NCBI GenBank assembly: GCA_016718135.1
Contig: JADKEF010000004.1
Location: 350,012-414,011, forward strand
Reading direction: 5' to 3'
Length of the DNA stretch: 64,000 bases
Origin: Acidobacteriota bacterium
GTDB taxonomy: Bacteria > Acidobacteriota > Blastocatellia > Pyrinomonadales > Pyrinomonadaceae
The notes under the pieces are model-generated. The model did not search any database and was not told where the DNA came from. It worked only from the letters and a program-made list of their open reading frames with translations. Shown in pieces: positions 35,974-45,312 of the stretch (its first letter is position 1; every line of letters starts with the position of its first letter). The position numbers were made by a program, and so were the translations under genes.

Positions 35974-38910
35974 GTGCAAAGCGAACTAGAACCTAATACA
36001 GTGCTCTCGCATTACCGCATCGTCTCCAAGATAGGAGAAGGCGGGATGGGCGAGGTGTATCTCGCCGAGGATACCAAGCTCGAAAGGCAGGTGGCGCTCA
36101 AGGTCCTGCCGGCTAAGGTCGCTGCGGATGAGGAGCGCGTCATTCGGTTCATGCAGGAGGCCAAGGCTGCATCGGCGCTCAATCATCCGAACATTCTTAC
36201 TGTTTTTGAGATCGGCAATTTTGAGGGATCGCGCTACATCGCCACGGAGTTTATCAAGGGCGAAACGCTTCGTGATCGTACGCGGGGCGGCGATCTTAAC
36301 CTCACCGAAGCGATCGAGATCGCCTTGCAGGTGGCCGCGGCTCTCGGTGCGGCACACGAAGCGGGCATTATTCACCGCGACGTAAAACCGGAAAATATCA
36401 TGATCCGCGATGGCGGCCTAGTAAAGGTGCTCGATTTCGGCCTTGCCAAGTTGACCGAGAATCGTGCGGAAACCGCCGAACCGGAAGATGCGACCAAGGC
36501 TCAGTTCAACACAAAGCCGGGACTCGTCATGGGCACGGTCGCGTATATGTCGCCTGAACAGGCACGCGGCCATAAACTCGACCCTCGCACCGATATTTTT
36601 AGCCTCGGTATTGTATTGTACGAGCTCTTTACCGGCAGGCGTCCTTTTGACGGCGAAGGCCATCTCGACCTGATCAGTTCGATCCTAAAGGACGAGCCCG
36701 CTTCTCTACGGCAAGTGTCACCCGGCCTTCCGCGTCAACTCGAGCGGATCGTCGACAAAACACTCCGCAAGAACCGCGATCAGAGATACCAGCACATCAA
36801 GGATCTCGAGATCGATCTCCGGGATCTGCGGGACGAATTAAAATTTGAGGCAAAACTCAATCAAACGACCGATCAAGCTGTCCAGGCTCCCATCACAGAC
36901 ACAACGCAGCAGCGGCTGACGCTCACGGAGAGCATCTCGGCGACGCGGCGGTTCACACTGCTTCATGCTTTTTTATTCGTTCTTGTTGGTGTTGGTTTGA
37001 TCGGGGCCATCTGGTTTTTCCGTTCCGGTAAAAGCGGATCCGTCGTTCCCGGCAGCTTCAAGACGAGCGACATTGCAAACTGGTCGAGCGCTCCCGGTGA
37101 ACTCTTTAGCAATGCCAACTTCTCGCCAGACGGAAAATTGATCGCATTCTCATCGACAAAATCCGGCACAAAAAATATCTGGGTCACGCAGACCGCATCG
37201 AGCGAGGCGATCCAGGTCACGAATGACGGCTTTTCAAATAAAGATCCGATATGGTCGCCAAAGGGCGATGAGATCGCTTTTTTCTCGCAAAAAGGAAATG
37301 CCCCGGACGGCCGTGGCAATGTGACCGGCGTATGGCGGGTCTCGGCTCTGGGCGGCACTCCGAGATCGGTCGGCGCGATCGCCGACGGAGCCTTTGAGCT
37401 TAGACGGTGGACCTCGGCTGGCAAGATCTACTATCAATCGCAAGGTGACCTATTTGCATTGGATACCGCAACGGCCTCGTCGCAAAAATTCACTTCGTTT
37501 GATCCGCAGAATGGCAAAGTCACCTGGGTCAGCATCTCGGCTGATGAAAAGTCACTTGCATACGTAGTGACAAAGGACGGCGGCTGGCAGCTTTTTGTCA
37601 GCGATGCGGCAAATGCCAAACCGGTCAAGACCGCGGAGGGAACGGGCGAAATTGGCGGCATCGCGTGGCTCCCGGAAAAAGGCCGTTTCTTCTACAGCGC
37701 TCTTGTCGATGGCGTTTTTCAGGTCTTTCTTATTGACGGCTCGGCCACGCCGGCACGCATTACGGCTTCTGAATTGGACATAAGCGTTGTTGACGCGGCC
37801 CCGGACGGCCGCTCGATCATCGTCAGTTCGGCAAAGGAAGAATCAAATATATGGCGTGTAAATGTATCGGATGGGCAGGAAGCTCCGGCTTCCCGAAGCG
37901 TCAATTCAGAACTCTGGCCGGCCGTTTCACCGAGTGGCGAGAGAATTGTCTTTCAATCGGCCAAAAACCTGAGCCGCGGAAGCAATCTATTTCTAAGCTC
38001 GATCCAGGTCAAATCTCTAAAGGCACGCGACGATAACCCGACCGTACTGGGCGAGCGCGGCTTCCTGCCATCCTGGTCGCCGGACGGTTCGGCAGTAGCA
38101 TTTCTCAAGAAGAATGGCGATCTGATCGAGCTCTTTACCGCAAATCCCAACGGGGGCGGCGAGCGACTGCTTGCCTCGGGCGGAATACCGGCGATCGGCT
38201 ATTCCGTATCGCCCTACAACCATATCCAAACTACGGCTTTCTCTTGGTCGCCGGACGGCGGGCGCATCGCCTATATTTCGAATAGTAACGGTGCCGCTAA
38301 TGTCTGGACGGTTTCCGTGCGTGACGGGGCCGTCACGCTCGTGACCGCCAACACGGACACCAATTATTCCTACAACTGCCCGATCTGGTCGTCGGATGGA
38401 AAACGCCTTGCGTTCTTTTCTCAGAAGAAGACGGCTGATGCGAGTGGCAAGGCCAATCGTTCATTAGGCATCATAGACACCGAAAGCGGTACAGTATCTA
38501 ACTTTTTTGAATCAGAAAGGATATTCCGCCTTATCGGCTGGACTGCCGACGAGAGCGGCTTGATCATCGCGGAATCAGAAAAGGCGAGCGGCTTGCCGCC
38601 CGAAACGATACTAAAACGCGTCGCAACCGGCAACGGCACAGAGACGACAGTTGCCCGCGTCAAAAACGCCTACTATTATAATATCTTTCTCTCACATGAC
38701 CGGAAGTATGTGGCGTTTGCGGCACGCGATCAGGACAAGGACGACATATGGATCGTTCCGTCGTCGGGCGGCGAGCCTCGCAAACTGACAAACAACAACG
38801 ATTCCGGGCTTTATTTTTCCAGGCTTTCCTGGCTGCACGATGGCAGCGCCATCGTATTTGGCAAGCAGACGCGTTTTAGTTTGCTTTCGATGATCAATGG
38901 TATTGACTAG
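35974..38910 (+). CDS. PknB-type Ser/Thr kinase fused to a TolB-like propeller
   Basis: 978 residues, with GTG start. The N-terminal kinase domain (about residues 14-275) has all key motifs: GEGGMGEVY loop, VALKVL lysine, HRDVKPENIM, DFGLAK, and MGTVAYMSPEQARG. One membrane helix (about 327-349, HAFLFVLVGVGLIGAIWFF) links it to an extracytoplasmic TolB/WD40-type propeller with repeated SPDGK and WSPxG blades. The architecture suggests an outside sensor that controls phosphorylation inside. This is inferred from family knowledge. It is 68 bases after the zinc-ribbon propeller gene, and the next gene starts 14 bases after its stop, so an operon is likely. Confidence 0.93.
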   Translation: MQSELEPNTVLSHYRIVSKIGEGGMGEVYLAEDTKLERQVALKVLPAKVAADEERVIRFMQEAKAASALNHPNILTVFEIGNFEGSRYIATEFIKGETLRDRTRGGDLNLTEAIEIALQVAAALGAAHEAGIIHRDVKPENIMIRDGGLVKVLDFGLAKLTENRAETAEPEDATKAQFNTKPGLVMGTVAYMSPEQARGHKLDPRTDIFSLGIVLYELFTGRRPFDGEGHLDLISSILKDEPASLRQVSPGLPRQLERIVDKTLRKNRDQRYQHIKDLEIDLRDLRDELKFEAKLNQTTDQAVQAPITDTTQQRLTLTESISATRRFTLLHAFLFVLVGVGLIGAIWFFRSGKSGSVVPGSFKTSDIANWSSAPGELFSNANFSPDGKLIAFSSTKSGTKNIWVTQTASSEAIQVTNDGFSNKDPIWSPKGDEIAFFSQKGNAPDGRGNVTGVWRVSALGGTPRSVGAIADGAFELRRWTSAGKIYYQSQGDLFALDTATASSQKFTSFDPQNGKVTWVSISADEKSLAYVVTKDGGWQLFVSDAANAKPVKTAEGTGEIGGIAWLPEKGRFFYSALVDGVFQVFLIDGSATPARITASELDISVVDAAPDGRSIIVSSAKEESNIWRVNVSDGQEAPASRSVNSELWPAVSPSGERIVFQSAKNLSRGSNLFLSSIQVKSLKARDDNPTVLGERGFLPSWSPDGSAVAFLKKNGDLIELFTANPNGGGERLLASGGIPAIGYSVSPYNHIQTTAFSWSPDGGRIAYISNSNGAANVWTVSVRDGAVTLVTANTDTNYSYNCPIWSSDGKRLAFFSQKKTADASGKANRSLGIIDTESGTVSNFFESERIFRLIGWTADESGLIIAESEKASGLPPETILKRVATGNGTETTVARVKNAYYYNIFLSHDRKYVAFAARDQDKDDIWIVPSSGGEPRKLTNNNDSGLYFSRLSWLHDGSAIVFGKQTRFSLLSMINGID

Positions 38911-38924
38911 AAATGGAGAAGAAA

Positions 38925-39431
38925 ATGTTAACAAGATCTATTACGCGTATGTTCATGGTGTTTTGTTTTTTCGCGTTCACTATCACGATCGGAGCCATCG
39001 CACGTCCTGCTTTTGCTCAGTGCGACAAAGTCACGGATTCCCAAATAGTGGCCAGCATTTACGCTAAGATCAAGAACGACAAAGGCCTCGCACCGCAAAT
39101 TTCGCATATCAACGTCGTGTCGGTCTACGCAGCCGTCAAGTTTCAGGGCTGGGCAGACAGAAGAGCGGACTACGACAGGATCGTCGGGTTTGCCAGCGAA
39201 ACAACCTGCGTGCGTCTGGTGAATGTGAATAACTTTGCAGAGACTCCTCCCGCTGCTGGAAACGCTCTGCGTGCTGCCGCCGGCTGCGCAAGGGGGACAA
39301 AAGCGTGCGGCGATGTCTGTATCCCTGAAGGTGACCCGTGCAATATTGGCGAATTCAGTCTTTATACTCCGGTCATCCTCTTTGATCTCGATCGCTCATT
39401 CAATCCACCGAAGGCCTCGGCCTGCGGCTGA
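38925..39431 (+). CDS. Exported BON-like protein with Cys-rich C-terminus
   Basis: 168 residues. ATG 38925 is preferred over ATG 38913 because the latter's own codons (TGGAGAAG) supply its ribosome site. The signal peptide ends AFAQ. The core CDKVTDSQIVASIYAKIKND...ISHINVVSVYAAVKFQGWADRRADYDRIVGFA matches a BON domain (OsmY-like; binds lipids or envelope partners). A tail with GCARGTKACGDVCIPEGDPC then follows. It is directly downstream of the kinase and may be coregulated with it. Confidence 0.7.
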   Translation: MLTRSITRMFMVFCFFAFTITIGAIARPAFAQCDKVTDSQIVASIYAKIKNDKGLAPQISHINVVSVYAAVKFQGWADRRADYDRIVGFASETTCVRLVNVNNFAETPPAAGNALRAAAGCARGTKACGDVCIPEGDPCNIGEFSLYTPVILFDLDRSFNPPKASACG

Positions 39432-39479
39432 TCAACTCGTCGCCGATCGAATAAGCTGCACTCACGAATCGATGCCCTG

Positions 39480-41160
39480 AAGCGGCTGCACGGGAGATTA
39501 CCTTCTAAATGTTTACGACGACACGCTGCTGTATTGTCTCGACGACGGCACGCCACTTTTGAACGGCCCTGGTGCGTCGACGACCTGGGCCGCGGGCCGA
39601 AACAACTCCATTTTTTCCGAAGCCCCCTATCGCGGGCGCGCAGCGCCGCAAGGCATCAATGTCTGCGGCTCAGATCCTCTTTCGAGGATGAGTAATTCCA
39701 TCGCGGTGCTGCCCTTCGTTAACATGAGTGCCGATCCCGAGAATGAATATCTGTGTGACGGGTTGGCGGAGGAATTTTCAACGCCTTATCCCGGGATCGA
39801 CCGGATCGCAAGTTCAGGTTGCGGCATGGAACATCCGCGTTCTCATTTAAGGGCACAAAACAAGCATCAGCAGCATGGACAAGACGCTCGGCGTTCAGAC
39901 GATACTTGAGGGTAGCGTAAAGAAGTCGCGTGACCGCGTGCGTATCACCGTTAAACTGATCAATGCGGAGGACGGTTACCAAATTTGGTCCGAGCGTTTC
40001 GATAGGGAGTTGGACGACATCTTTGCTATCGAGGATGAGATAACACTCGCGGTTGTAGAGTCGCTAAAACTGAAGGTCTTTGGGGAGAAGCGAGAGGCTA
40101 TCATAAAGCGCTATACGAATAATGCAGAGGCTTACCAACTCTATTTGATGGGCCGGTTTCAGTTCAATAAATTTAGTGAAGAAGGCTGCATTAAGGCGAT
40201 CGACTACTTTGAGCAAACACTCGCGATCGAAGAGGATTATGCGCCAGCCTACGCGGGTGTCGCTGAAGTGTGCGGTATGCAGTGGTATGTAGGTACATAC
40301 GCCAACCCTGAACTTATAGAACGAGAACGTGAGGCCGTTGCTAGAGGCATCGAGCTGGCCCCCGGCCTGGCGGAATCATACCGCTCCAGGGCGCTTTTGC
40401 GGTGCTATGTTGACTGGGATTTCGTTGGGGCAGGAGAAGATTATCGAAAAACTCTTGAACTTAATCCTAACGATGCATTGGCCCATGCATGGCATGCTCT
40501 GTGGCTCGCAGCGATGGGGCACAAGGAGAAAGCGGTCAGGTCTGCCACACGGGCCCGGGAACTCGATCCGCTCTCGGTCAACGGCTCACTGATGTCTGGG
40601 TGGGCGATGTGGTTTTCCGGACAGTACGATGGAGCTCTCGATACAGCTCTCGCATGCCTCGAGCTTGATCCTTTGTGCTCTGATGCACTACGCCTACAGG
40701 GAAATGCTCTGTGGGGACTCGACGACGTGCAGGGAGCAAAGCTGGCACTGGAACGTTCTATCGCAGTCGAACCAAGGCCGCTCGCATACACATCGCTGTG
40801 CGCGCTTCTGTCAATGACGCTTTCGCTAACGATCTTTTTCGGTATCTGGAATAGCCTGTACCGCGGTTTCGCGACACAAGCACGGAAGGCCTGGGTGACG
40901 AAGAAGGGAAAAACGCCCAGCTTACCGAAATTCTGAGACTGTACGAGCTGAAACGTGCTCCCGCCGTAACGGTCGCCTACATATTCCTTGCACTTGGTGA
41001 GTTTGACGAGGCATTCCGTTGGTTTGAAAAAGCTCTCGAAAATCGGGACGGCGAAATGCTCTTTATGCGAGCTTGGCCGCGATGGCTAAATCCTGTTTAC
41101 GACGATCCGCGTTTTACCGATCTCCTTCGACGCATCGGGCTGCCCGATCAAGAAAGATAA
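39480..41160 (+). pseudogene. Decayed zinc-ribbon/TPR regulator (TolB-N amino domain)
   Basis: Remnants of one gene appear in several frames. YDDTLLYCLDDGTPLL (39514 on) matches the end of the zinc-ribbon module, but the CPxC half is lost. SIAVLPFVNMSADPENEYLCDGLAEE follows (39697 on) and then drifts out of frame. TSAFSFKG and MDKTLGVQTILEGSV...AEDGYQIWSERFDRELDDIF resume in others, followed by TPR repeats (ALAHAWHALWLAAMGHKEKA). Another shift near 40,890 puts the normal end (YELKRAPAVTVAYIFLALGEF...LLRRIGLP) in a third frame. Intact relatives have ribbon, membrane helix, FlgO/TolB-N-like domain and TPRs. At least three indels make this a convincing pseudogene, though poor base quality could add to it. 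Confidence 0.75.
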
Positions 41161-41277
41161 CGGCCGCCAGTGATAGAGGTTTCGAGATCAGCCCCTACTC
41201 AGTTTCGCAATACCGAGGTTCGTGCCGCCCTAAAGATTGAACGCTTGGCAGCAAAATGATGTGATATTTCGAACACT

Positions 41278-43257
41278 ATGAAACGATGTCCGGAATGCAG
41301 GAAAGATTATATCGATGACAGTTTGCTGTACTGTCTCGATGACGGCACGCCGCTGGTTCAGGGGTCGGTGTCGGATGAACCGGCGACGGCGATATTTTCG
41401 GGCGTTTCCGGCGATGATGCGACGAAAGTGCTAAACGCGGAAGGCACAAGTTCGGAAGCAAAGCCGATCACGCTCAGTTTTCCGGCGTTTCTGTCGTGGC
41501 GAACGCTGCCTTGGGTCGTAGCGGGGATTTTTGGGCTTGCGGCGATTTTCTTCGGCTGGTCGTACTTGAGCGGCGGACGAACGAGCGTTGGCACAGCTGC
41601 GGTTCGTCTCTCATTCGAACCGTCGTCCGAGCTTTCGTTTAATGATAGCCAACCAGATTGGGCGGTGATCTCACCAGATGGCGAGAAGATACTATTTTCA
41701 GCCAGCGGAGCGGACGGTAAGAACGTACTGTTCGTCCGCGAGATCAATTCTTCCGAGGTTAAGCCTCTTCCGGGCTCAAGCGAAGCGGTCGAACCTTTCT
41801 GGTCGCCGGACAGCAAGTCGGTGGCATTCGGATCTAGTGGTAAGCTGCGCCGCTCGGATCTCGCAGGCGGCAATCCGCAGGTGCTCTGTGACGCGGCCCG
41901 TCTTGTCGGCGGCAGTTGGGGTAAGGACGGGACGATCATTTTTGTACCGGATTACCGCACCGCTTTGCTTCAGGTCTCTGCAAAAGGTGGCGAACCGCAG
42001 CCGGTCAACATCCAAACCGACGATCTTGCGAAAGAGCGTCATTCGCAGCCCGCGTTTCTTGCTGACGGCAGACACTTCTTATTTAAGCGCGCGTTCGGAA
42101 CGGGACTTGCGGGTAGCGGCGTTCAACAGCAGGGCATCTGGGCCGGATCGCTGGATTCGCCCGAGGTGATTCAGGTCGTTCCCGACGATTCGAACGCTGT
42201 CTATACTTCCGAGGGATACATCGTTTACGTTCGCAATGATGCACTTGTTGCACAGGCGTTTGACGCTTCGAGTCGAAAGGTTTTGGGCGAGCCGGTTCCT
42301 TTAATTCAGGGCCAGCCGAATGCGCCGGGCAATATTCGCCGTTTTTCAGTATCGAACAACGGCGTACTGATCTGGCAATCCGTCTGGCAACGCGACTATC
42401 AACTGTTGTGGTTTGACCGCGAGGGCAAGCAACTCGGAGCCGTGACTAAGCCGGAGAAAGTCTGGGCCGGTTACGAGCCGCGCATTTCACCGGACGGGAA
42501 ACGATTGGCATTCAGACGCGGTGTTCCCGCGAATCTGTGGATGATCGATCTGCAGACGGGAACGGACACCCGCATCACAACCGAATTTGCTCAATTCCCT
42601 ATTTGGTCGCCTGACGGCAGCAAGGTAGCATTCGGCGCAAACGCCGGATTGTCGGTCAAAGATTCGAACGGCGTCGGAGATGTGAAGGCGATCGTCTCTG
42701 ACACGACCTTTCCATACTCATGGTCGCCCGACGGCTCGCATATCTACTACGTTAAACGGGGTGTCAAAACGCAGAGCGATATATTTAAGATCGCCGTGGA
42801 CGGTGACCGAAAGGTGACGCCATTAGTAACCGGTGCGGCCAACGAACGCTGGCCGCAGCCTTCGCCCGACGGGCGTTTTCTCGCATACGAATCGGACGAG
42901 ACCGGCACGTACGAGATATACGTCGCCGCGATCCTGCCGGACGGAACGCTCGGCCCAGACCGCAAACGCGTGTCGAATGCGGGAGGTATATCGGCGGTAT
43001 GGCGTCGCGATGGAAGCGAACTTTTCTTTATCGCCGGCGATGGGCAGTTGACAGTTGTTACGACAAATACGAAAGCCGCACAGTTTGAATTCAGCCCGCC
43101 GAAGGCCCTGTTCAAGACAAATACCATCGCCCTGGCGAGTCACGAATTCGACGTTTCCCTCGACGGCCAAAAATTTATCGTCGGCACCCGTATCGGTGCC
43201 CCAACAGCACAGCAGCCGACTGTGATACTGAACTGGCCCGCACTTATGAACAAATAA
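41278..43257 (+). CDS. Zinc-ribbon membrane protein with TolB-like beta-propeller
   Basis: 659 residues, paralogue of the gene at 33.9 kb. N-terminal ribbon MKRCPECRKDYIDDSLLYCL, membrane helix at about residues 79-99 (WVVAGIFGLAAIFFGWSYL), then TolB-like propeller blades (VISPDGEKILFSASG, FWSPDSKSVAFGS, RISPDGKRLAFRRG, IWSPDGSKVAFGA, SWSPDGSHIYYVKRG). The C-terminus SLDGQKFIVGTRIG...VILNWPALMNK is typical of propellers fused to acidobacterial kinases, so this may be a kinase-less derivative. Partner unknown. It ends 44 bases from the convergent ABC permease. Confidence 0.82.
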   Translation: MKRCPECRKDYIDDSLLYCLDDGTPLVQGSVSDEPATAIFSGVSGDDATKVLNAEGTSSEAKPITLSFPAFLSWRTLPWVVAGIFGLAAIFFGWSYLSGGRTSVGTAAVRLSFEPSSELSFNDSQPDWAVISPDGEKILFSASGADGKNVLFVREINSSEVKPLPGSSEAVEPFWSPDSKSVAFGSSGKLRRSDLAGGNPQVLCDAARLVGGSWGKDGTIIFVPDYRTALLQVSAKGGEPQPVNIQTDDLAKERHSQPAFLADGRHFLFKRAFGTGLAGSGVQQQGIWAGSLDSPEVIQVVPDDSNAVYTSEGYIVYVRNDALVAQAFDASSRKVLGEPVPLIQGQPNAPGNIRRFSVSNNGVLIWQSVWQRDYQLLWFDREGKQLGAVTKPEKVWAGYEPRISPDGKRLAFRRGVPANLWMIDLQTGTDTRITTEFAQFPIWSPDGSKVAFGANAGLSVKDSNGVGDVKAIVSDTTFPYSWSPDGSHIYYVKRGVKTQSDIFKIAVDGDRKVTPLVTGAANERWPQPSPDGRFLAYESDETGTYEIYVAAILPDGTLGPDRKRVSNAGGISAVWRRDGSELFFIAGDGQLTVVTTNTKAAQFEFSPPKALFKTNTIALASHEFDVSLDGQKFIVGTRIGAPTAQQPTVILNWPALMNK

Positions 43258-43300
43258 AATCTATTCGGCCAACCGATGGGATCATCTGTGTCGGATATCC

Positions 43301-44560
43301 TCACTCATAACGTAGCGAGTCGATCGGATTTAGCCGGCTTGCGCGGAAAGCAGGCATCACGCCGGCAAAAAATGCGACGGCTGAAACGATCAACATTACG
43401 GAGGCAATCGACGGCAGCGTGAACGCGAAAAGGTTAAATCCCTCAAACGACTCAGCGTAGGCGGCGATCAGCACCTTGTTTGTTATGAGGCCGACGGCGA
43501 TACCGAAGACCGTTCCGAGCAATGCTCCCCAGAAACCAATTAAGACAGATTCGAGCGAGAAAATGGCAAAGATCTTGCCGCGGCTCATTCCCAGGGCCTT
43601 TTGCAGGCCGATCTCTTTTGTTCGCTCGAGAACGGCGATGACCAAGGTGTTAATGATCCCAAAGGACGCTGCGAGCAGGGCGATAGCTGCCACAAGCGAC
43701 ATAGCTATCTTGAAAATGCCTAGAGCATCGTAGGTTCGCTTTTGATTGTCCGCCATCGTAACGGCGGTAAATCCGCGTTCGTCGAGCACCTTTTTCGCCG
43801 CGTCGATACGCTCCGGCGAATCCATCTGCATCGAAAAGCCAATATATTTGCCCGGCGTGTCGCCACGCCGCTGATCGTTGTGGATCAACTTCGCCGTCGA
43901 CGCATCGACAAACGAGGAGGTGTTCGTCATGAATCCCTTCGTCGCAACACCCACTACCGTCAGAGCAATGGCCACTATCTCATCTTTTCCATTCCGGTAT
44001 CCCAGTGTCGCTGTGCGGCCGATCAAATTGTCAATATTCGGATCAAAAGTGCGAGCTAAACCGACCGGAAATACTATCTGCCGCTCACCGCTGATAGGTT
44101 TTCCTGCCTCGGTCTTCTGCGTGATGCCCTCAGAAAGCATGCCTAGCTCGACCTTGTATTTTTTCGTACCGTCGAGCGTAATATACTCACCGCCGATGTT
44201 GTAACGCGGCGTGACGGTCATTATCCCGACAATGCCATTTGTTAGCGAAGTGATCTGTTGTTCTGTTATGAGAAAACTATTCGGGTCGAGTCCGCTATCA
44301 CCATCGGGCGCGTCTTTGTACTCCTCGGCACCATTCTTGGGGCCAGATGGTTCTTCGACCTTCTTTCTGACCATCAGTACACGGTCGCTCTCAAAGTTTT
44401 TGACCTGGCTCTCGACATAGCTCCGCATTCCATCGCCAAGGCCATTTGTCATCGTCAGCGTGAACGAGCCGACGAATATCGCCGCAACGGTCAAAAAAGT
44501 ACGAAGTTTGTTGCGAAACAGATTGCGGTTCGCGATCTTTATCAAATCCCAAAATTTCAT
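43301..44560 (-). CDS. ABC transporter permease (MacB/FtsX family)
   Basis: 419 residues. It has an N-terminal membrane helix (NRNLFRNKLRTFLTVAAIFVG), a large MacB_PCD-type periplasmic domain (to about residue 270), then three C-terminal FtsX helices (MSLVAAIALLAASFGIINTL, FSLESVLIGFWGALLGTVFG, LPSIASVMLIVSAVAFFAGV) and the typical ending RASRLNPIDSLRYE. It is not a transporter in the usual sense: this family extrudes lipoproteins, peptides or macrolides by mechanotransmission. Its start overlaps the ATPase stop by 4 bases (ATGA). Confidence 0.9.
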   Translation of the reverse strand: MKFWDLIKIANRNLFRNKLRTFLTVAAIFVGSFTLTMTNGLGDGMRSYVESQVKNFESDRVLMVRKKVEEPSGPKNGAEEYKDAPDGDSGLDPNSFLITEQQITSLTNGIVGIMTVTPRYNIGGEYITLDGTKKYKVELGMLSEGITQKTEAGKPISGERQIVFPVGLARTFDPNIDNLIGRTATLGYRNGKDEIVAIALTVVGVATKGFMTNTSSFVDASTAKLIHNDQRRGDTPGKYIGFSMQMDSPERIDAAKKVLDERGFTAVTMADNQKRTYDALGIFKIAMSLVAAIALLAASFGIINTLVIAVLERTKEIGLQKALGMSRGKIFAIFSLESVLIGFWGALLGTVFGIAVGLITNKVLIAAYAESFEGFNLFAFTLPSIASVMLIVSAVAFFAGVMPAFRASRLNPIDSLRYE

Positions 44561-45246
44561 TTCGCTTCACCTCGTTTTTTGTCTGACACTATCTGTCCAT
44601 CCTTCATCTCGATCAACCGGTCGCACCGCTCGGCGAGCTCGCTGTCGTGCGTGACGATGACGAGCGTTATTCCCTGCTCGCGGTTGAGGTCGAAGAGAAG
44701 ATTCTCTACCGCCGCACCGGTTTGCGAATCGAGATTCCCCGTCGGTTCGTCGGCAAATATCACCTGCGGCCGCCCTATCAAAGCCCGGGCGATGCAGACA
44801 CGCTGCTTCTCGCCGCCGGAGAGATCCTTGGCACGTTTGTTCGTCTTATCAGTCAGCCCAACGGCAGCGAGAGCCGTCGCCGCATCTTTTGTGAGCGTCG
44901 ATGCCGATTCACCGCGGATCCGCATCGGCAGGACAACATTCTCAAAGACCGTGTCGCGGCCGTTGAGGAAAAACTGTTGAAAAACAAAGCCGAACTTCTG
45001 ATTCCGTAGCGTGTTCTTTGCCTTTTCGGACAACGAAGACACATCCTGGCCATCGACGATAACGCTCCCGTTCGATGGGGCATCAAGACAAGCGAGCAGA
45101 TGCATCAGAGTCGATTTGCCGCTACCGGATTTGCCGACGATCGCCACGCAATCGCCCTTGTCGATCCGCAGATCAACATCGCGAAGCGCCTGAAAGTCAG
45201 TGCCGTCGCCGGAGTATGTTTTGGAAAGCTGTCGTGTTTCGAGCAT
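44557..45246 (-). CDS. ABC transporter ATP-binding protein (LolD/MacB type)
   Basis: 229 residues. Walker A GKSGSGKST, Q-loop VFQQFF, signature LSGGEKQRVCIARAL, Walker B VIFADEPTGNLDS and the H-loop THD are all present. The length and the TGNLDS variant match the LolD/MacB/FtsE group that partners FtsX-like permeases. It is cotranscribed with the permease at 43301-44560 with a 4-base overlap. No HlyD-type periplasmic adaptor is adjacent, so the outer part of any export path is unknown. Confidence 0.93.
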   Translation of the reverse strand: MLETRQLSKTYSGDGTDFQALRDVDLRIDKGDCVAIVGKSGSGKSTLMHLLACLDAPSNGSVIVDGQDVSSLSEKAKNTLRNQKFGFVFQQFFLNGRDTVFENVVLPMRIRGESASTLTKDAATALAAVGLTDKTNKRAKDLSGGEKQRVCIARALIGRPQVIFADEPTGNLDSQTGAAVENLLFDLNREQGITLVIVTHDSELAERCDRLIEMKDGQIVSDKKRGEAK

Positions 45247-45312
45247 AAGAGATCTCGCCTATTGGCTTGAGATTCATCTTACGCTCTTGGGTTGGAAATG
45301 TTCGCGGCAAAT

